This document shows positions 19,941 through 28,672 of a stretch of 64,000 nucleotides of DNA, one piece after another (within the stretch, counting starts at the first letter, position 1; each line of letters starts with the position of its first letter). Source of the stretch: Streptoalloteichus tenebrarius (GTDB lineage Bacteria > Actinomycetota > Actinomycetes > Mycobacteriales > Pseudonocardiaceae); the NCBI RefSeq assembly GCF_024171885.1, contig NZ_JAMTCP010000029.1:1-64000 (forward strand). Reading direction: 5' to 3'. Below the pieces are notes generated by a model. The model did not search any database. It saw only the letters and a list, made by a program, of their open reading frames with translations, and was not told the origin of the DNA. Position numbers and translations under genes: made by a program.

Positions 19941-19994
19941 GCTACCTCCATGCGTGCCCACTGAACCAGATCTACCCGCCCCAATCGACCTCCT

Positions 19995-20231
19995 TTACAC
20001 GCTTCGGCGCCGCATCACGAGCCGGTCCACCGCAGCCAGCACAAGCGCCACGAACACCAATGTAGGCCCAAGCCACCGCAGCGCGGGCAACCAGATCAGC
20101 AAGAAAGCGATAATGGCTGCGCCAATAACGAGTCCACGCGACAGTGTGCGCATGGGAAGAAAAGATGCGGACAGAACCAGGAGCGGCGAGCCAAACACGA
20201 CGCACCAGAAGTAGAAATCACTGTCACCCAT
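19995..20231 (-). CDS. Small two-to-three-helix membrane protein
   Basis: 78 residues. Hydrophobic segments at about 8-24 (FWCVVFGSPLLVLSASF) and about 33-70 (two spans, LVIGAAIIAFLLIWLPAL and LGPTLVFVALVLAAVDRLV), then a basic end RRRSV. No family recognised. It lies 54 bp upstream of the HTH gene on the same strand and could be co-transcribed. Typical of small accessory actinomycete membrane proteins. Confidence 0.65.
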   Translation of the reverse strand: MGDSDFYFWCVVFGSPLLVLSASFLPMRTLSRGLVIGAAIIAFLLIWLPALRWLGPTLVFVALVLAAVDRLVMRRRSV

Positions 20232-20283
20232 AGCACCCTCTCAGTAACTCTCTGTGCGGAGAGTAGCACAGTCGAGTGGAGCG

Positions 20284-20317
20284 GTGGCCACCCCACGAGG
20301 ATGTGGGGTGGCCACCT
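20284..20317. terminator. Hairpin after secreted-protein gene
   Basis: Perfect 13-bp stem GGTGGCCACCCCA / TGGGGTGGCCACC around an 8-base loop, 15 bp beyond the stop of the 20332-20814 gene. No U-run follows on the minus strand. Confidence 0.75.
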
Positions 20318-20331
20318 CATATGCCCTCAGA

Positions 20332-20814
20332 TCAGGAGCACTTCACAACCCTGACACCCACTGGGGGCCAACCAAACTTCGCGTACACCTGGTAGCAGCT
20401 GTCACCTTGGAGAGGGTTCGCGGCCAGCGCGACGACGATCGCAGCAAAGGCAGCGCACGCGGGCTTGACGAAGGCGGGAATAATGGGCGCAGCGAGACAC
20501 ATCGCCGTCACAGCAGCGGTGCCTCCCGACTTCGCAGTGTCATAAATTCGAACTGAGGTGTCGTGATCGAAGGTGTAGGTCGCTTCGGGAGCGGGCGCAG
20601 CCAGGGTGTCATCATTGACGGGTTGGGGAACGGCGACCGTGAGGCGCCAGTCGCTGTCACCGACTCTCTGGGAACCAATCTTCTCCATGGTCAGGTCTCT
20701 GACCGCGGGCGCCGAGGTCTCCGCCGCAGTAGCCGCGCCAGAGCCCGCAAAAAGGGCAACGCTGGCGACGAGCGCCGTTGCCAGGGTGCGCGCGAAATTC
20801 TTCAGGAAAGACAC
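20332..20814 (-). CDS. Secreted protein, unknown function
   Basis: 160 residues from GTG 20814. The N-terminus MSFLKNFARTLATALVASVA LFAGSGAATAAE is a clear Sec signal peptide with an A-x-A cleavage site near residue 31. The mature part has a polar first half (DLTMEKIGSQRVGDSDWRLT), then a hydrophobic Ala-rich stretch (CLAAPIIPAFVKPACAAFAA, IVVALAANPL), and ends in a Cys-containing CYQVYAKFGWPPVGVRVVKC. Four cysteines suggest disulfides. The hydrophobic middle is unusual for a soluble protein and might insert into membranes. No family recognised. It shares the low-G+C patch with its two downstream neighbours. Confidence 0.75.
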   Translation of the reverse strand: MSFLKNFARTLATALVASVALFAGSGAATAAETSAPAVRDLTMEKIGSQRVGDSDWRLTVAVPQPVNDDTLAAPAPEATYTFDHDTSVRIYDTAKSGGTAAVTAMCLAAPIIPAFVKPACAAFAAIVVALAANPLQGDSCYQVYAKFGWPPVGVRVVKCS

Positions 20815-21226
20815 GAGTGTGAGCCTTCTTTCTCAGCGTCTTTTCTAGTCGGATTGGACGCGACTTCCGGAAGCCGCCCCGATCGTATGAGAGTTGAGAT
20901 CGAGCGTGCAATCAATGAAAGAGGTCTGACGGCGACACTCCGTAATACCAGCCTCACCCAGTTGGGTGACTGCCACTCCTGCCGTACCGCCGATCACCCT
21001 CCCATCCCCTCCGTTAGAAGGTTGACATTCATGTTCTGCCCCAACGAAAGGAGGGGGTCACGTCGGCAACGATCGTCGAGGCCATTAGACCGAATAGTGG
21101 AAACTGAGAGAGAATGTGACCCGCACCACTTGTCAAGAGATGTCTTCTCGTGACGTCACATTGTTTCGTCCTCCGATCTCCGAACACGCCGAACGAATGG
21201 AGGAACAATCAAGGGAAGACAGCGGA
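20815..21226. other. Intergenic, lower G+C, no gene recognised
   Basis: About 410 bases between the secreted-protein gene and the S1 protease terminator. Open frames are short with no family features. The base composition is visibly more A/T-rich than the rest of the window, for example around 20880-20950 and 21100-21200. Confidence 0.55.
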
Positions 21227-21257
21227 AGGCGCCCCTCGACCTGGTCGAGGGGCGCCT
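21227..21257. terminator. Terminator of the S1 protease gene
   Basis: Perfect 14-bp stem AGGCGCCCCTCGAC / GTCGAGGGGCGCCT with a 3-base loop, 60 bp beyond the protease stop. Confidence 0.8.
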
Positions 21258-21317
21258 CCGACCCCGGAACGCGGTCGGCAGGGGGCGGCCGCGTGCCGGC
21301 GGGGAGAACGGACCGAC

Positions 21318-22445
21318 TCAGCCCGTGACGAGCTTCAGGCTGTACCGGCCGAGGATCGGGTTCACCGGCTGGAAGTAGGTGGTGCCACCCGAGGAGCAGT
21401 TGCCGGAGCCGCCCGAGGTCACGCCCTGGGCCTGCTGGCCGCTGATGAACGAGCCGCCCGAGTCGCCCGGCTCGGCGCAGGCGCTGGTCTTGGTCAGGCC
21501 GTTGACCGTGCCCTGCGGGTACCGGACGGTCTGGTTCTTGGCCTGGAGCGTGCCGCAGCGCCAGCCCGTGGTGGAGCCGGAGCGACAGATCGAGGCGTTG
21601 ACCGACGCCTCCTGCGAGCCCTTCACGACGATGTCGCCGTTGCCACCCTTGACCAGCGGCTTCGGGGTCCAGTTGGAGTTGGTCCTGACCCACGCGTAGT
21701 CATTGCCCGGGAAGACCGAGCCCGCGAAGGTGCCCTGGGCGACCCGGTTGTAGCCCGAGGTGCTGGCGCCGGTCTTCCCACAGTGCCCGGCGGTGACGAA
21801 CCCGCCCTCCACCGAGAAGCCGATCGAGCACCGGGAGCTGTTCCCGATGTAGTAGGCGTCGCCGCCCCGCAGGTCGTACAGCGGGCGCGGGGACTCGGTG
21901 GACTCCACGACGCGGATGGCGTCCGCGTCGACGGTCGCGGCGAAGGCCTTGGCCTGCTCGACGGCCCCGGGGCTGACCGTCACGACCACGGAGTTGCTGA
22001 CCGGGTCGACGTACCAGCTCGTCACCGCCTGAGGGGCGGAGGCGTCGCGCGCGTCCAGCGCCGCCTTGACCTCGTTGAGCCGCGCCTCGCTCCGCCCGAC
22101 CAGGGTCGGCTCGGCGCCGGCGGCCCTGACCCGCTCCACCGAGGCCAGGTCGGTGACCCCGACCACGAGCTTCTGCTTGATCGCGTCGTAGTGCGCGCCG
22201 CCGAACGCGGCGCCGAGCGCGCCACGCAGGGACTGCTCCGCCTCGGCGGCCGCGGTCTCCTTGGCCACGCGCTCCTTCGCCTGGTCGGCGGTCAGGCCGA
22301 GGTCGCGCTGCATCGCCGCGAGCATCTCGGGGGACGCGGTGTTCCCCGCGTCCGGCGCGGCGCCGGCGGGCAGGGTGAACGTCGCGGTCGCGCCGGCCAC
22401 GAGCAGGGCGGCCCCGACGATCCGAGCCGCGTTCATCGGCTTCAT
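21318..22445 (-). CDS. Secreted S1 serine protease (streptogrisin/alpha-lytic type)
   Basis: 375 residues: signal peptide (about 1-29, cleaved after AGA), a pro-region (about 30-195) of the alpha-lytic prodomain type (LGLTADQAKERVAKETAAAE, AHYDAIKQKLVVGVTDLASV), and a mature chymotrypsin-like domain. The triad is visible: His in GGFVTAGHCG, Asp in GNDYAWVRT, Ser in AEPGDSGGSFISG. Six cysteines are placed as in streptogrisins. The pro-region probably assists folding and is removed autocatalytically. Start ATG 22445 (MKPMNAARIVG) or the Met at codon 4. Monocistronic, with its own terminator. Confidence 0.93.
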   Translation of the reverse strand: MKPMNAARIVGAALLVAGATATFTLPAGAAPDAGNTASPEMLAAMQRDLGLTADQAKERVAKETAAAEAEQSLRGALGAAFGGAHYDAIKQKLVVGVTDLASVERVRAAGAEPTLVGRSEARLNEVKAALDARDASAPQAVTSWYVDPVSNSVVVTVSPGAVEQAKAFAATVDADAIRVVESTESPRPLYDLRGGDAYYIGNSSRCSIGFSVEGGFVTAGHCGKTGASTSGYNRVAQGTFAGSVFPGNDYAWVRTNSNWTPKPLVKGGNGDIVVKGSQEASVNASICRSGSTTGWRCGTLQAKNQTVRYPQGTVNGLTKTSACAEPGDSGGSFISGQQAQGVTSGGSGNCSSGGTTYFQPVNPILGRYSLKLVTG

Positions 22446-23294
22446 GGTTTGTCTCCCTCGCTTCGTGTTGCAGGGGTGGCCCGCGGGCAGGGAGGGGTGG
22501 TGCGCAGGGACGACCCGCGGGAGGAGGCGGAGCGGCTCCGGAGGGGGTCCTCGGGGGCCGACTGGTGGTGGCCTGCCATGGCGCCCCTCCCCTCGTGTGG
22601 AACCGACTCACCCGTTCGGTAACAGGTCCTCCTGCTGGGCGACGTTATGGAGGCGTGACTATTACGGAAAGCCGCCAATCGGGGCAAAGCGTGTCACAGA
22701 TCACCGCGAGATGGTTGCGGAATGTCACTTTCGTGTCGATGTTATGACGTTATGTAATGACACTTCCGTCGGTTGGCGGTGGTGGGCCACCCGAACGGCC
22801 GCCGGAGTCGCGATGGTTGGTCAGCGCGCCGGAGAGGACCCGGAGCGGGCGCGGCGCGGCCGGCCGACGCCCCGGGCCGGACGGGGGCGCGACAACGGGA
22901 CGACGTGATTGACCTGGTCGGATCGCCCGACCGGCGGCACCCGTGCGGTCAGAGGGGGCGGCCGGACCAGGCCGCGTCGCCCCGTCGCCGCCGGGCGGGA
23001 AACCCGCGAGGTCACGCCCCGAAACAAGATCAGAAATGACGGAGCCCCGGATTCCCGGCGAAACTGTTCACATTCTTTCCCACTCACCGTTCCCGTGACG
23101 AAAGAACAGGGAAAGAAAACGGCGGGAGGTCCTTCCCGGCCACGTTCCGGCGATCACCGGACAACGGTGCGCGGATTCCGGGAAGCGCCGGGTGCTCCGT
23201 GGGAAAGTGGGCAGGAGAACTGCCCCTGTCCCGGCCACCCAGAACGACACAGGACAACGCCGCGCCCAGCGGTTGACGAGGTGGCGACGGAAAA
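22446..23294. other. 850-bp gene-free region upstream of the protease gene
   Basis: No convincing gene. The 22590-22780 part is A/T-enriched (GTGACTATTACGG, GATGTTATGACGTTATGTAATGACAC) and probably holds the protease promoter and regulatory sites, including GTGTC...GACAC repeats at 22733-22762. The remainder is G/C-rich without family-like frames. Confidence 0.5.
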
Positions 23295-23340
23295 GGCCCG
23301 CCGGTCACGCCGCTCCCCCAAGCGACGCGACCGGCGGGCC
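23295..23340 (-). terminator. Rho-independent terminator of the 23347 gene
   Basis: A 12-bp perfect stem GGCCCGCCGGTC (23295-23306) / GACCGGCGGGCC (23329-23340). On the minus strand it is followed by TTTTCC, the only textbook U-run terminator seen in the window. Confidence 0.8.
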
Positions 23341-23346
23341 CGGTTC

Positions 23347-24450
23347 TCACCCCTGCCGTTCCACCCCCGGCACCGGCGTCTGGCGCTGTCCCACGCCGGT
23401 GTCGGTGCCCTGGCCGGAGCCGGAGCCGGCGCCAGTCCCGGCCCCGGTCCCGGTGCCACCGCCGGTTCCGCCGGTGCCCGTGCCGGGGTTCGGCGTCCCG
23501 GTGGGCTGCTGCGGACGCGTCGTCGGCTGCGGCTTCTCCGGCTGCTGGCTCGGGCTCGGCTTCGGCGCGGAAGTCGTGGGCGGCGCCTCCGAGGCGCTCG
23601 TCCCCGGCTGACGCGACGTGCTCGGCACGGGCGCCTCCGACGTGGCCCCACCGGTCGGCCGCTGCTGCCCGCCGTCACCGGTGGGGCGCTCGTGCCCGGT
23701 CGGCACGGGGGCCTCCTGCTCCGGCTCCGGCCGCATCTGCGGCGCGGGCCCACCCCGGAGGATCTCCCCGACCGTGCTGCCGGAGCCGCCGCCGGACAAC
23801 GGCTCGCCCCGGACCCACTCGACCCCGGTCACGACCAGCATGCCGAGCACGAAGCCCAGCGCGCTGACCGCGGCCACCCTCGTCCAGCGCTGGCGCAGCC
23901 ACTCCTGCCACCCCTGCCGCCCGGCGCGGGTCCCGGTCGAGCCGGCCGCGCCCGCCTCGCCGGCCGGCTCCGGCCGCCGGATGATCCTGGTCGTCTCCTC
24001 ACCCTGACCCGCCCCGACGGCGGGCTGGACGGCCGTCGACCCCACGGGGCGGACGATCTGCGTCGCGTCGTCGTGCGTCATCGGTCGCCCCACCCAGGTC
24101 GTGGTCCGGTCGTGGCCGTCGCCCCAGCGCGTGGTCTCCAGCGGAGCGCCGACGGCGGTCCGCTCCGCCTCACCGGAGCCCCCGCCGATCGGCAGTTTCG
24201 TGGCGACCACCTTGACCGTCTCGCGCGTGCGCTCCAGCGAGTGCTGGTACAGCGCGCTGCCCACGGTGGTCACGACGCTGGCGACGCCGGCGCCGAGCAC
24301 CGTCCCCGCCACGCCGAGCCGGGCGCCCAGCACGGCGGCGGTGACGGCGGCCAGCGCGCCGCCGGCCACCTGGGTCAGCTTGATCTCCAGTCGAGGCTTG
24401 CGCTCCTCGTCCGTCGTGTCGGTTTCCTGCCGCTTTTCCGGTTCCGCCAT
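23347..24450 (-). CDS. Membrane protein with long Pro/Thr/Gly-rich tail, unknown
   Basis: 367 residues from ATG 24450 (MAEPEKRQET). A charged N-terminus is followed by hydrophobic ITQVAGGALAAVTAAVLGARL and LGAGVASVVTTVGSALYQHS (about 26-70), a cytoplasmic-like linker rich in Thr and Gly, a membrane span at about 185-207 (RVAAVSALGFVLGMLVVTGV), and an extracellular low-complexity region of Pro, Thr, Ser and Gly with GTGTGGTGGGTGTGAGTGAG-type repeats. No enzyme motif. It lies downstream of the EspG/PPE cluster on the same strand after a 200-bp gap; a link to type VII secretion is conjecture. Confidence 0.8.
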   Translation of the reverse strand: MAEPEKRQETDTTDEERKPRLEIKLTQVAGGALAAVTAAVLGARLGVAGTVLGAGVASVVTTVGSALYQHSLERTRETVKVVATKLPIGGGSGEAERTAVGAPLETTRWGDGHDRTTTWVGRPMTHDDATQIVRPVGSTAVQPAVGAGQGEETTRIIRRPEPAGEAGAAGSTGTRAGRQGWQEWLRQRWTRVAAVSALGFVLGMLVVTGVEWVRGEPLSGGGSGSTVGEILRGGPAPQMRPEPEQEAPVPTGHERPTGDGGQQRPTGGATSEAPVPSTSRQPGTSASEAPPTTSAPKPSPSQQPEKPQPTTRPQQPTGTPNPGTGTGGTGGGTGTGAGTGAGSGSGQGTDTGVGQRQTPVPGVERQG

Positions 24451-24649
24451 CTCTTCCGTCTTGCCGCGACTCCCCGGACCGTCACCCAGCGCGCACGCGA
24501 CGCGCCACGGCCGCCCGGTTCTCCCGTCCTCCCCAACGAAACGGACGTGCGAGACGTGCCCCGGGGTGGGCCGCCGTGACGACAACCACTGGGAGGCAAC
24601 CCCGTCGCCCCCCATGCTGAGTCCACAGTGGACGATCGTCTTCTCCGGC

Positions 24650-25420
24650 TCACACCGGGGCCGCGCCCAGCTCCGCGACCCGCTCGACGAGCAACGCGGC
24701 CGGGCAGGGGGAGATCGTGAGCCACGGCCGCCCGTCCGAGCCGGGAGCGCGCTGGAAGAGGAACCGGCCCCGCGCGGTGTCCAGCACGGTGAGCGACGTC
24801 CCCGCCCCGTGCCGCCGCCCCAGCTCGTCGACGCCGGCCGGCTCGAACCGCGCCACCCCGGTCCTGGCCGCCGTGACCGCCTCGCCCACCAGCCGGGCCA
24901 GCTCGGCGCGCAGCCCCGCGTCCATGAACGCCGCCGTCACCTCACCCAACGTCGACTCCCGCCGCACGATCCCGTCCAGCAGCTCGGCGGGCATGGCGAC
25001 GGAGGTCCCGGCAGCCGGTGGCACCTCCGGCAGCAGGGACAGCGCGGACGCGGCCAGCTCCGCCGCGGGCACCTGGTGCAGGTGGAGGGCGTCGGCGTCG
25101 AGCACCGCCCACACACCGCTGTCGCCGCGCCCGGCCGCGGTCATCGCCCGCAGCTCGCCGCGCTCCGAGCTGACCCGGACGTCCACCGCGGCGACCGGCC
25201 GGGCGAGCAGGCACAACGCCCACTCCAGCCCCTCGTCCAGCTCAAGGCCGTCGCGCAACCCCCCGGCGGCCAGATCGGCGCGGACGGCCTCGGCGAGGGC
25301 CGTCCGTTCGCCCACGGTCGCGCCCACCGCGGGCACGTCGATCACCAGTGGCCGTTCCCCGAGGTCGAGGTCGGACCAGCAGACGTCGTAGGCGGCGTGG
25401 GAGAGGACCCAGTAGCTCAC
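24650..25420 (-). CDS. EspG-family ESX secretion-associated chaperone
   Basis: 256 residues from GTG 25420. Features fit the EspG family that binds the PPE partner of PE-PPE heterodimers in the cytosol and delivers them to the ESX membrane channel: VLSHAAYDVCWSDLDLGERP at the N-terminus, WALCLLARPVAAVDVRVS, a Gly/Arg loop, and the C-terminal GRFLFQRAPGSDGRPWLTIS with a terminal LLVERVAEL helix. It follows the PPE gene by 7 bp. No EccB/C/D/E or EccA is in the window, so the cognate secretion machine is elsewhere. Confidence 0.8.
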   Translation of the reverse strand: MSYWVLSHAAYDVCWSDLDLGERPLVIDVPAVGATVGERTALAEAVRADLAAGGLRDGLELDEGLEWALCLLARPVAAVDVRVSSERGELRAMTAAGRGDSGVWAVLDADALHLHQVPAAELAASALSLLPEVPPAAGTSVAMPAELLDGIVRRESTLGEVTAAFMDAGLRAELARLVGEAVTAARTGVARFEPAGVDELGRRHGAGTSLTVLDTARGRFLFQRAPGSDGRPWLTISPCPAALLVERVAELGAAPV

Positions 25421-25427
25421 GGCCGGT

Positions 25428-28247
25428 TCACCGCCGCGCGTCCCGAGGCGAGGGGTCGGCCGCCGGCTTCGAGATCATCTCCGGCTCGCCGGCCAGGTTC
25501 CCGGCTTCCGCCAGGTCGGGCAACCGGTCCCTACCGAGCCTGAGCACCGCGCTCTCGGACAGGAAGCCCTGCCCGCCCGGCACCCCACCCAGCCCGCTTC
25601 GCACCCGATGGGCGCTGACCTGCCCCGGGGCGTCAGCTCCGCCCTCGACACCGGCGGCCCCGCCGCCACCCGAGCCCCGTGTCCGCACCTCGGTAGGCCA
25701 GTCACCCCCGTCCGCCAGCCGGTCGGCCCCGTCCGGCTGGTCAGCTTCGCCGCCGACCGACGAACCCCCGAACTCGGCAGAACGGCCCTCAAGACGGCCC
25801 TCAGGGCGATCACCGGGCACCGCATCCCCCACGCCGCCGATCCCCACCCCAGCCACGACACCGGGCTCACCCGATACGGACGCGGAGGACATGACCTGGT
25901 CAGGGGCGGTAAGTGCGCCCCCGACGACACTGGCGGCCTCGCCACCACCCGAATCCGGTGTCCGGATCTCGGCAAGCTGGCCGCCCCCACCCACCGGCGG
26001 GACCGCTTCGCCGCCAACCGACGAGCTTCCGAACTCAGCGGAACCGGCCCCAGCACGATCGTCGGGCACCGCGTCCCCCACGCCGCCGATCCCCACCGCG
26101 CCGAAACCGCCACCAGAAGCCCAGCCACCCACCGTGACTGGCCCGCCCGCCAGGGCACCGGGCTCACCCGACGCGGACTCGGAAGACACGACCTGACCAG
26201 GAACGGCAGGTGCGCCCCCGACGACGCCGGCGTCGCCGCCACCACCCGAGCCCCGTGTCCACACCTCGGCACGCCAGTCACCCCCGTCCGCCAGCCGGTC
26301 CGCCTCCCCACCAACCGACCAGCTTCCGAACTCCACGGAACGACCCTGGGGATCATCGTCGGGCACCGCATCCCCCACACCGCCGGTCCCCACCCCAGCC
26401 GCAATACCGGGCTCATCCCGCACCGACTCGGAGGACGTGACCTCGCCAGGGGCAATGGGTGCAGGGAGTCCGGCGAGGCTGAACGAGGTAGGGGCACCAG
26501 GCACTGGGAAGGCCAGGCCAGGCACCTCCGCTGCGTCGTCGACGCCAGCGTCCCCACCGCCACCCGAGTCCCGTGTCCGGATCTCGGAAGGCCGGTCGGC
26601 CCAGTCCAACTGATCAGCTTCACCGCCAACCGACGGGCTTCCGAACTCAGCGGAACCGGCCCCAGCACGACCGTCGGACACGGCATCCCCCACACCGTCG
26701 GTCCCCACCGCGCCGAAACCGCCACCAGAAGCTCGGTCGCCCGCCGCGACCGACCCGCCCGCCAAGGCACCGGGCTCACCCGACGCGGACTCGGAAGACG
26801 CGAGCTGACCAGGGGAAACAGGCGTGGGCGGAAGCCCAGCGAGGCTGGACAGGGCGGGATCGTCGGACGCGGAGCGCGCCAAGCTGAACACGACAGCCCC
26901 ACCCCCGACCTTGGTGCCCCCGACACCACCCGAGTCCCGTATCCGAATCTCAGAAGGCCGGTTGGGCCCATCCGCCGGCGGGGCCGCTTCCCCACCACCC
27001 GACGAACCCGCGAACTCGGCGGAACGACCCTGGGGATGATCGTCGGGCACCGCATCCCCCACGCCGCCGATCCCCACCGCGCCGAAATCACCGCCAGAAG
27101 CCCAGCCACCCACCGCAGGGCCAGCCTCACCCCACACGGCATCCGAGGACGCGACCTCACCGGGGGCAATGGGTGCAGGGAGTCCGGCGTGGCCGGGCGA
27201 GGTGGGGGCACCAGGCACTGGGAAGGCCAGGCCGGGCACCTCCGCTGCGTCGTCGACGCCGGTGGCCTCGCCGCCACCTGAGTCCCGTGTCCGCACCTCG
27301 GTAGGCCAGCCACCCCCGCCCGCCAGCCGATCAGCCCCGCCCGGCTGGTCAGCTTCGCCGCCAACCGACGAACCCCCGAACTCGGCAGAACGGCCCTCAA
27401 GACGGCCCTCAGGGCGATCACCGGCCACCGCATCCCCCACGCCGCCGATCCCCACCCCAGCCACGACACCGGGCTCACCCGATACGGACTCGGAGGACAT
27501 GACCTGGTCGGGGGCGGTAAGTGCGCCCCCGACGACACTGGCATCCCCGCCGCCACCCGAATCCGGTGTCCGGATCTCGGAAGGCCGGCCGCCCCCGCCC
27601 GCCAGCCGGCCAGCCCCGTCCGGCTGGTCAGCTTCGCCGCCAACTGACGAAGCTCCGAACGCGGCGGAGACGATCGCCGGCGTGCCGGAACCCCCGTCGA
27701 AAGGGCCACTGGGAGCGTGGTCGCCCACCGCCATCCGGCCGGGCGGCGGCTGGTAGCCCAGGAGATCAGCGACGTTGCGGGCGCTGTTGGCCTGGTAGAC
27801 GCGCATGCGGCGCCGGGCCTCCTCGTCGGCGGCGCGGCAGGCGTCCTCGACGCCCGCCACGTCCTCGCTCCACGGGGTGGCCGACCGGTGCAGGGGCGTG
27901 ACCGGCCCCGCCACGACGTCGGGCACGCCGTGTCGAACCTCGTCGAAGAAGGCCGACTGCCGCGCCAGGCACACCGCGATCCGCTCGGCGGCGTCCGCGG
28001 CGGAGCGCCCGTAGCCGGCCAGCGGGCTCATGCCGTCGGCCGCGGTGCGCGCCGCCGGGCCGGTCCACACGCCGCCCGCCGCCGCGATCGCCTGGTCCAC
28101 CAGGGCGGCGACCTCCATGAACCGCGCCCCGACGGCCCGCCACCGCTCCGCCATGGCGGTGGTCGTCGCGGCCGAGCCCGGCCCGGTGTGCAGCCAGGCG
28201 TGGATCGTGCGGTGGTCGACGTCGTTGAACGTCCGGTCGTAGCTCAT
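25428..28247 (-). CDS. PPE-domain protein with giant repeat extension
   Basis: 939 residues from ATG 28247. Residues 1-165 form a helical PPE-like domain: TIHAWLHTGPGSAATTTAMA, ERWRAVGARFMEVAALVDQA, a conserved GVWTGPAA turn at about 59-66, and a C-terminal helix DEEARRRMRVYQANSARNVA. Residues about 199-875 are low-complexity, with about six repeats of roughly 105-115 residues each containing SSVGGEAD, RPSEIRTRDSGGGG, SSESASGEPGALAGG, ASGGGFGAVGIGGVGDAVPD and GRSAEFG. The final ~60 residues are unique. Probably exported by an ESX system as a dimer with the upstream PE-like protein; GTGA-type coupling (28244-28247) supports partnership. The mycobacterial PE/PPE repeat idea is reproduced with an unrelated repeat. 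Confidence 0.82.
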   Translation of the reverse strand: MSYDRTFNDVDHRTIHAWLHTGPGSAATTTAMAERWRAVGARFMEVAALVDQAIAAAGGVWTGPAARTAADGMSPLAGYGRSAADAAERIAVCLARQSAFFDEVRHGVPDVVAGPVTPLHRSATPWSEDVAGVEDACRAADEEARRRMRVYQANSARNVADLLGYQPPPGRMAVGDHAPSGPFDGGSGTPAIVSAAFGASSVGGEADQPDGAGRLAGGGGRPSEIRTPDSGGGGDASVVGGALTAPDQVMSSESVSGEPGVVAGVGIGGVGDAVAGDRPEGRLEGRSAEFGGSSVGGEADQPGGADRLAGGGGWPTEVRTRDSGGGEATGVDDAAEVPGLAFPVPGAPTSPGHAGLPAPIAPGEVASSDAVWGEAGPAVGGWASGGDFGAVGIGGVGDAVPDDHPQGRSAEFAGSSGGGEAAPPADGPNRPSEIRIRDSGGVGGTKVGGGAVVFSLARSASDDPALSSLAGLPPTPVSPGQLASSESASGEPGALAGGSVAAGDRASGGGFGAVGTDGVGDAVSDGRAGAGSAEFGSPSVGGEADQLDWADRPSEIRTRDSGGGGDAGVDDAAEVPGLAFPVPGAPTSFSLAGLPAPIAPGEVTSSESVRDEPGIAAGVGTGGVGDAVPDDDPQGRSVEFGSWSVGGEADRLADGGDWRAEVWTRGSGGGGDAGVVGGAPAVPGQVVSSESASGEPGALAGGPVTVGGWASGGGFGAVGIGGVGDAVPDDRAGAGSAEFGSSSVGGEAVPPVGGGGQLAEIRTPDSGGGEAASVVGGALTAPDQVMSSASVSGEPGVVAGVGIGGVGDAVPGDRPEGRLEGRSAEFGGSSVGGEADQPDGADRLADGGDWPTEVRTRGSGGGGAAGVEGGADAPGQVSAHRVRSGLGGVPGGQGFLSESAVLRLGRDRLPDLAEAGNLAGEPEMISKPAADPSPRDARR
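25630..27645 (-). repeat. Intragenic long repeats in the PPE gene
   Basis: Six marker strings of the type GGVGDAV and as many SAEFG/SVEFG strings recur at roughly 320-350-bp spacing. At DNA level, 25690-25945 and 27310-27565 are almost identical over about 250 bp, with only scattered substitutions. Another near-identical pair carries GLAFPVPGAPTS (26470-26560 and 27180-27260). This indicates recent duplication or gene conversion inside the gene. Confidence 0.85.
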
Positions 28248-28672
28248 CGCGCGGCGTCCCCGAACCTGGCGTCGGTCGCCGCCTCGGCCTGGGAGCGCTG
28301 CCGCAGGGCGGCTTCCAGGTCGCGCGCCGTGGCCTCCAGCGCCGTGCGGTACTCGGCCACCGCCCTGGCCAGCGCGCCGTCACCGCTGGTCACCCCCAGC
28401 GCGATGTCCCTGACCACCTGCTGGCTGACCGGGTCGCCGCCGGGAGGGTCGACGTCGGCGAGCCGGCGCGCGTCCTCGGCCACGCCGTCGAGCAGCTCCA
28501 GCGCCGCCCGCAGCCGCTCCAGCAGCGCGGGGGCCTGGTCGGGGCGGACCAGGAAGCCGTCGCCCGCGACGGCGGCCGCCCCGACGACGACACGGGAACC
28601 CACCGCGACGTGCGGAAACACGGTCTCCGTCGCGTCGGCCGGGCGGGCGGCCACGCTGTCGGGGATCTCCAC
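28244..28672 (-). CDS. PE-like ESX substrate partner
   Basis: 142 residues from GTG 28672 (VEIPDSVAAR), preceded by GGGAGGAG. Predicted mostly helical: DQAPALLERLRAALELLDGV, AEDARRLADVDPPGGDPVSQ, QVVRDIALGV, LARAVAEYRTALEATARDLE, AALRQRSQAEA. Two long helices with a central turn, a position immediately before a PPE gene and a 4-bp overlap with it (ATGA) make it the probable PE-equivalent partner. The classical Pro-Glu start is not present, though residues EIP lie near the start. The YxxxD/E secretion signal may be YRTALE (about residue 115). Confidence 0.65.
   Translation of the reverse strand: MEIPDSVAARPADATETVFPHVAVGSRVVVGAAAVAGDGFLVRPDQAPALLERLRAALELLDGVAEDARRLADVDPPGGDPVSQQVVRDIALGVTSGDGALARAVAEYRTALEATARDLEAALRQRSQAEAATDARFGDAAR

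Noticed and set aside
22773-23087. Small frames in the gap upstream of the 23347 gene terminator
   Set aside because: Arg/Gly/Pro-rich, no ribosome binding site, no family pattern on either strand.
25608-27281. 557-codon plus-strand frame opposite the PPE gene
   Set aside because: Stays open because the repeats lack stops in that phase. It has no promoter, ribosome binding site or folded-protein composition, whereas the minus frame continues from a PPE domain and is coupled to its neighbours.
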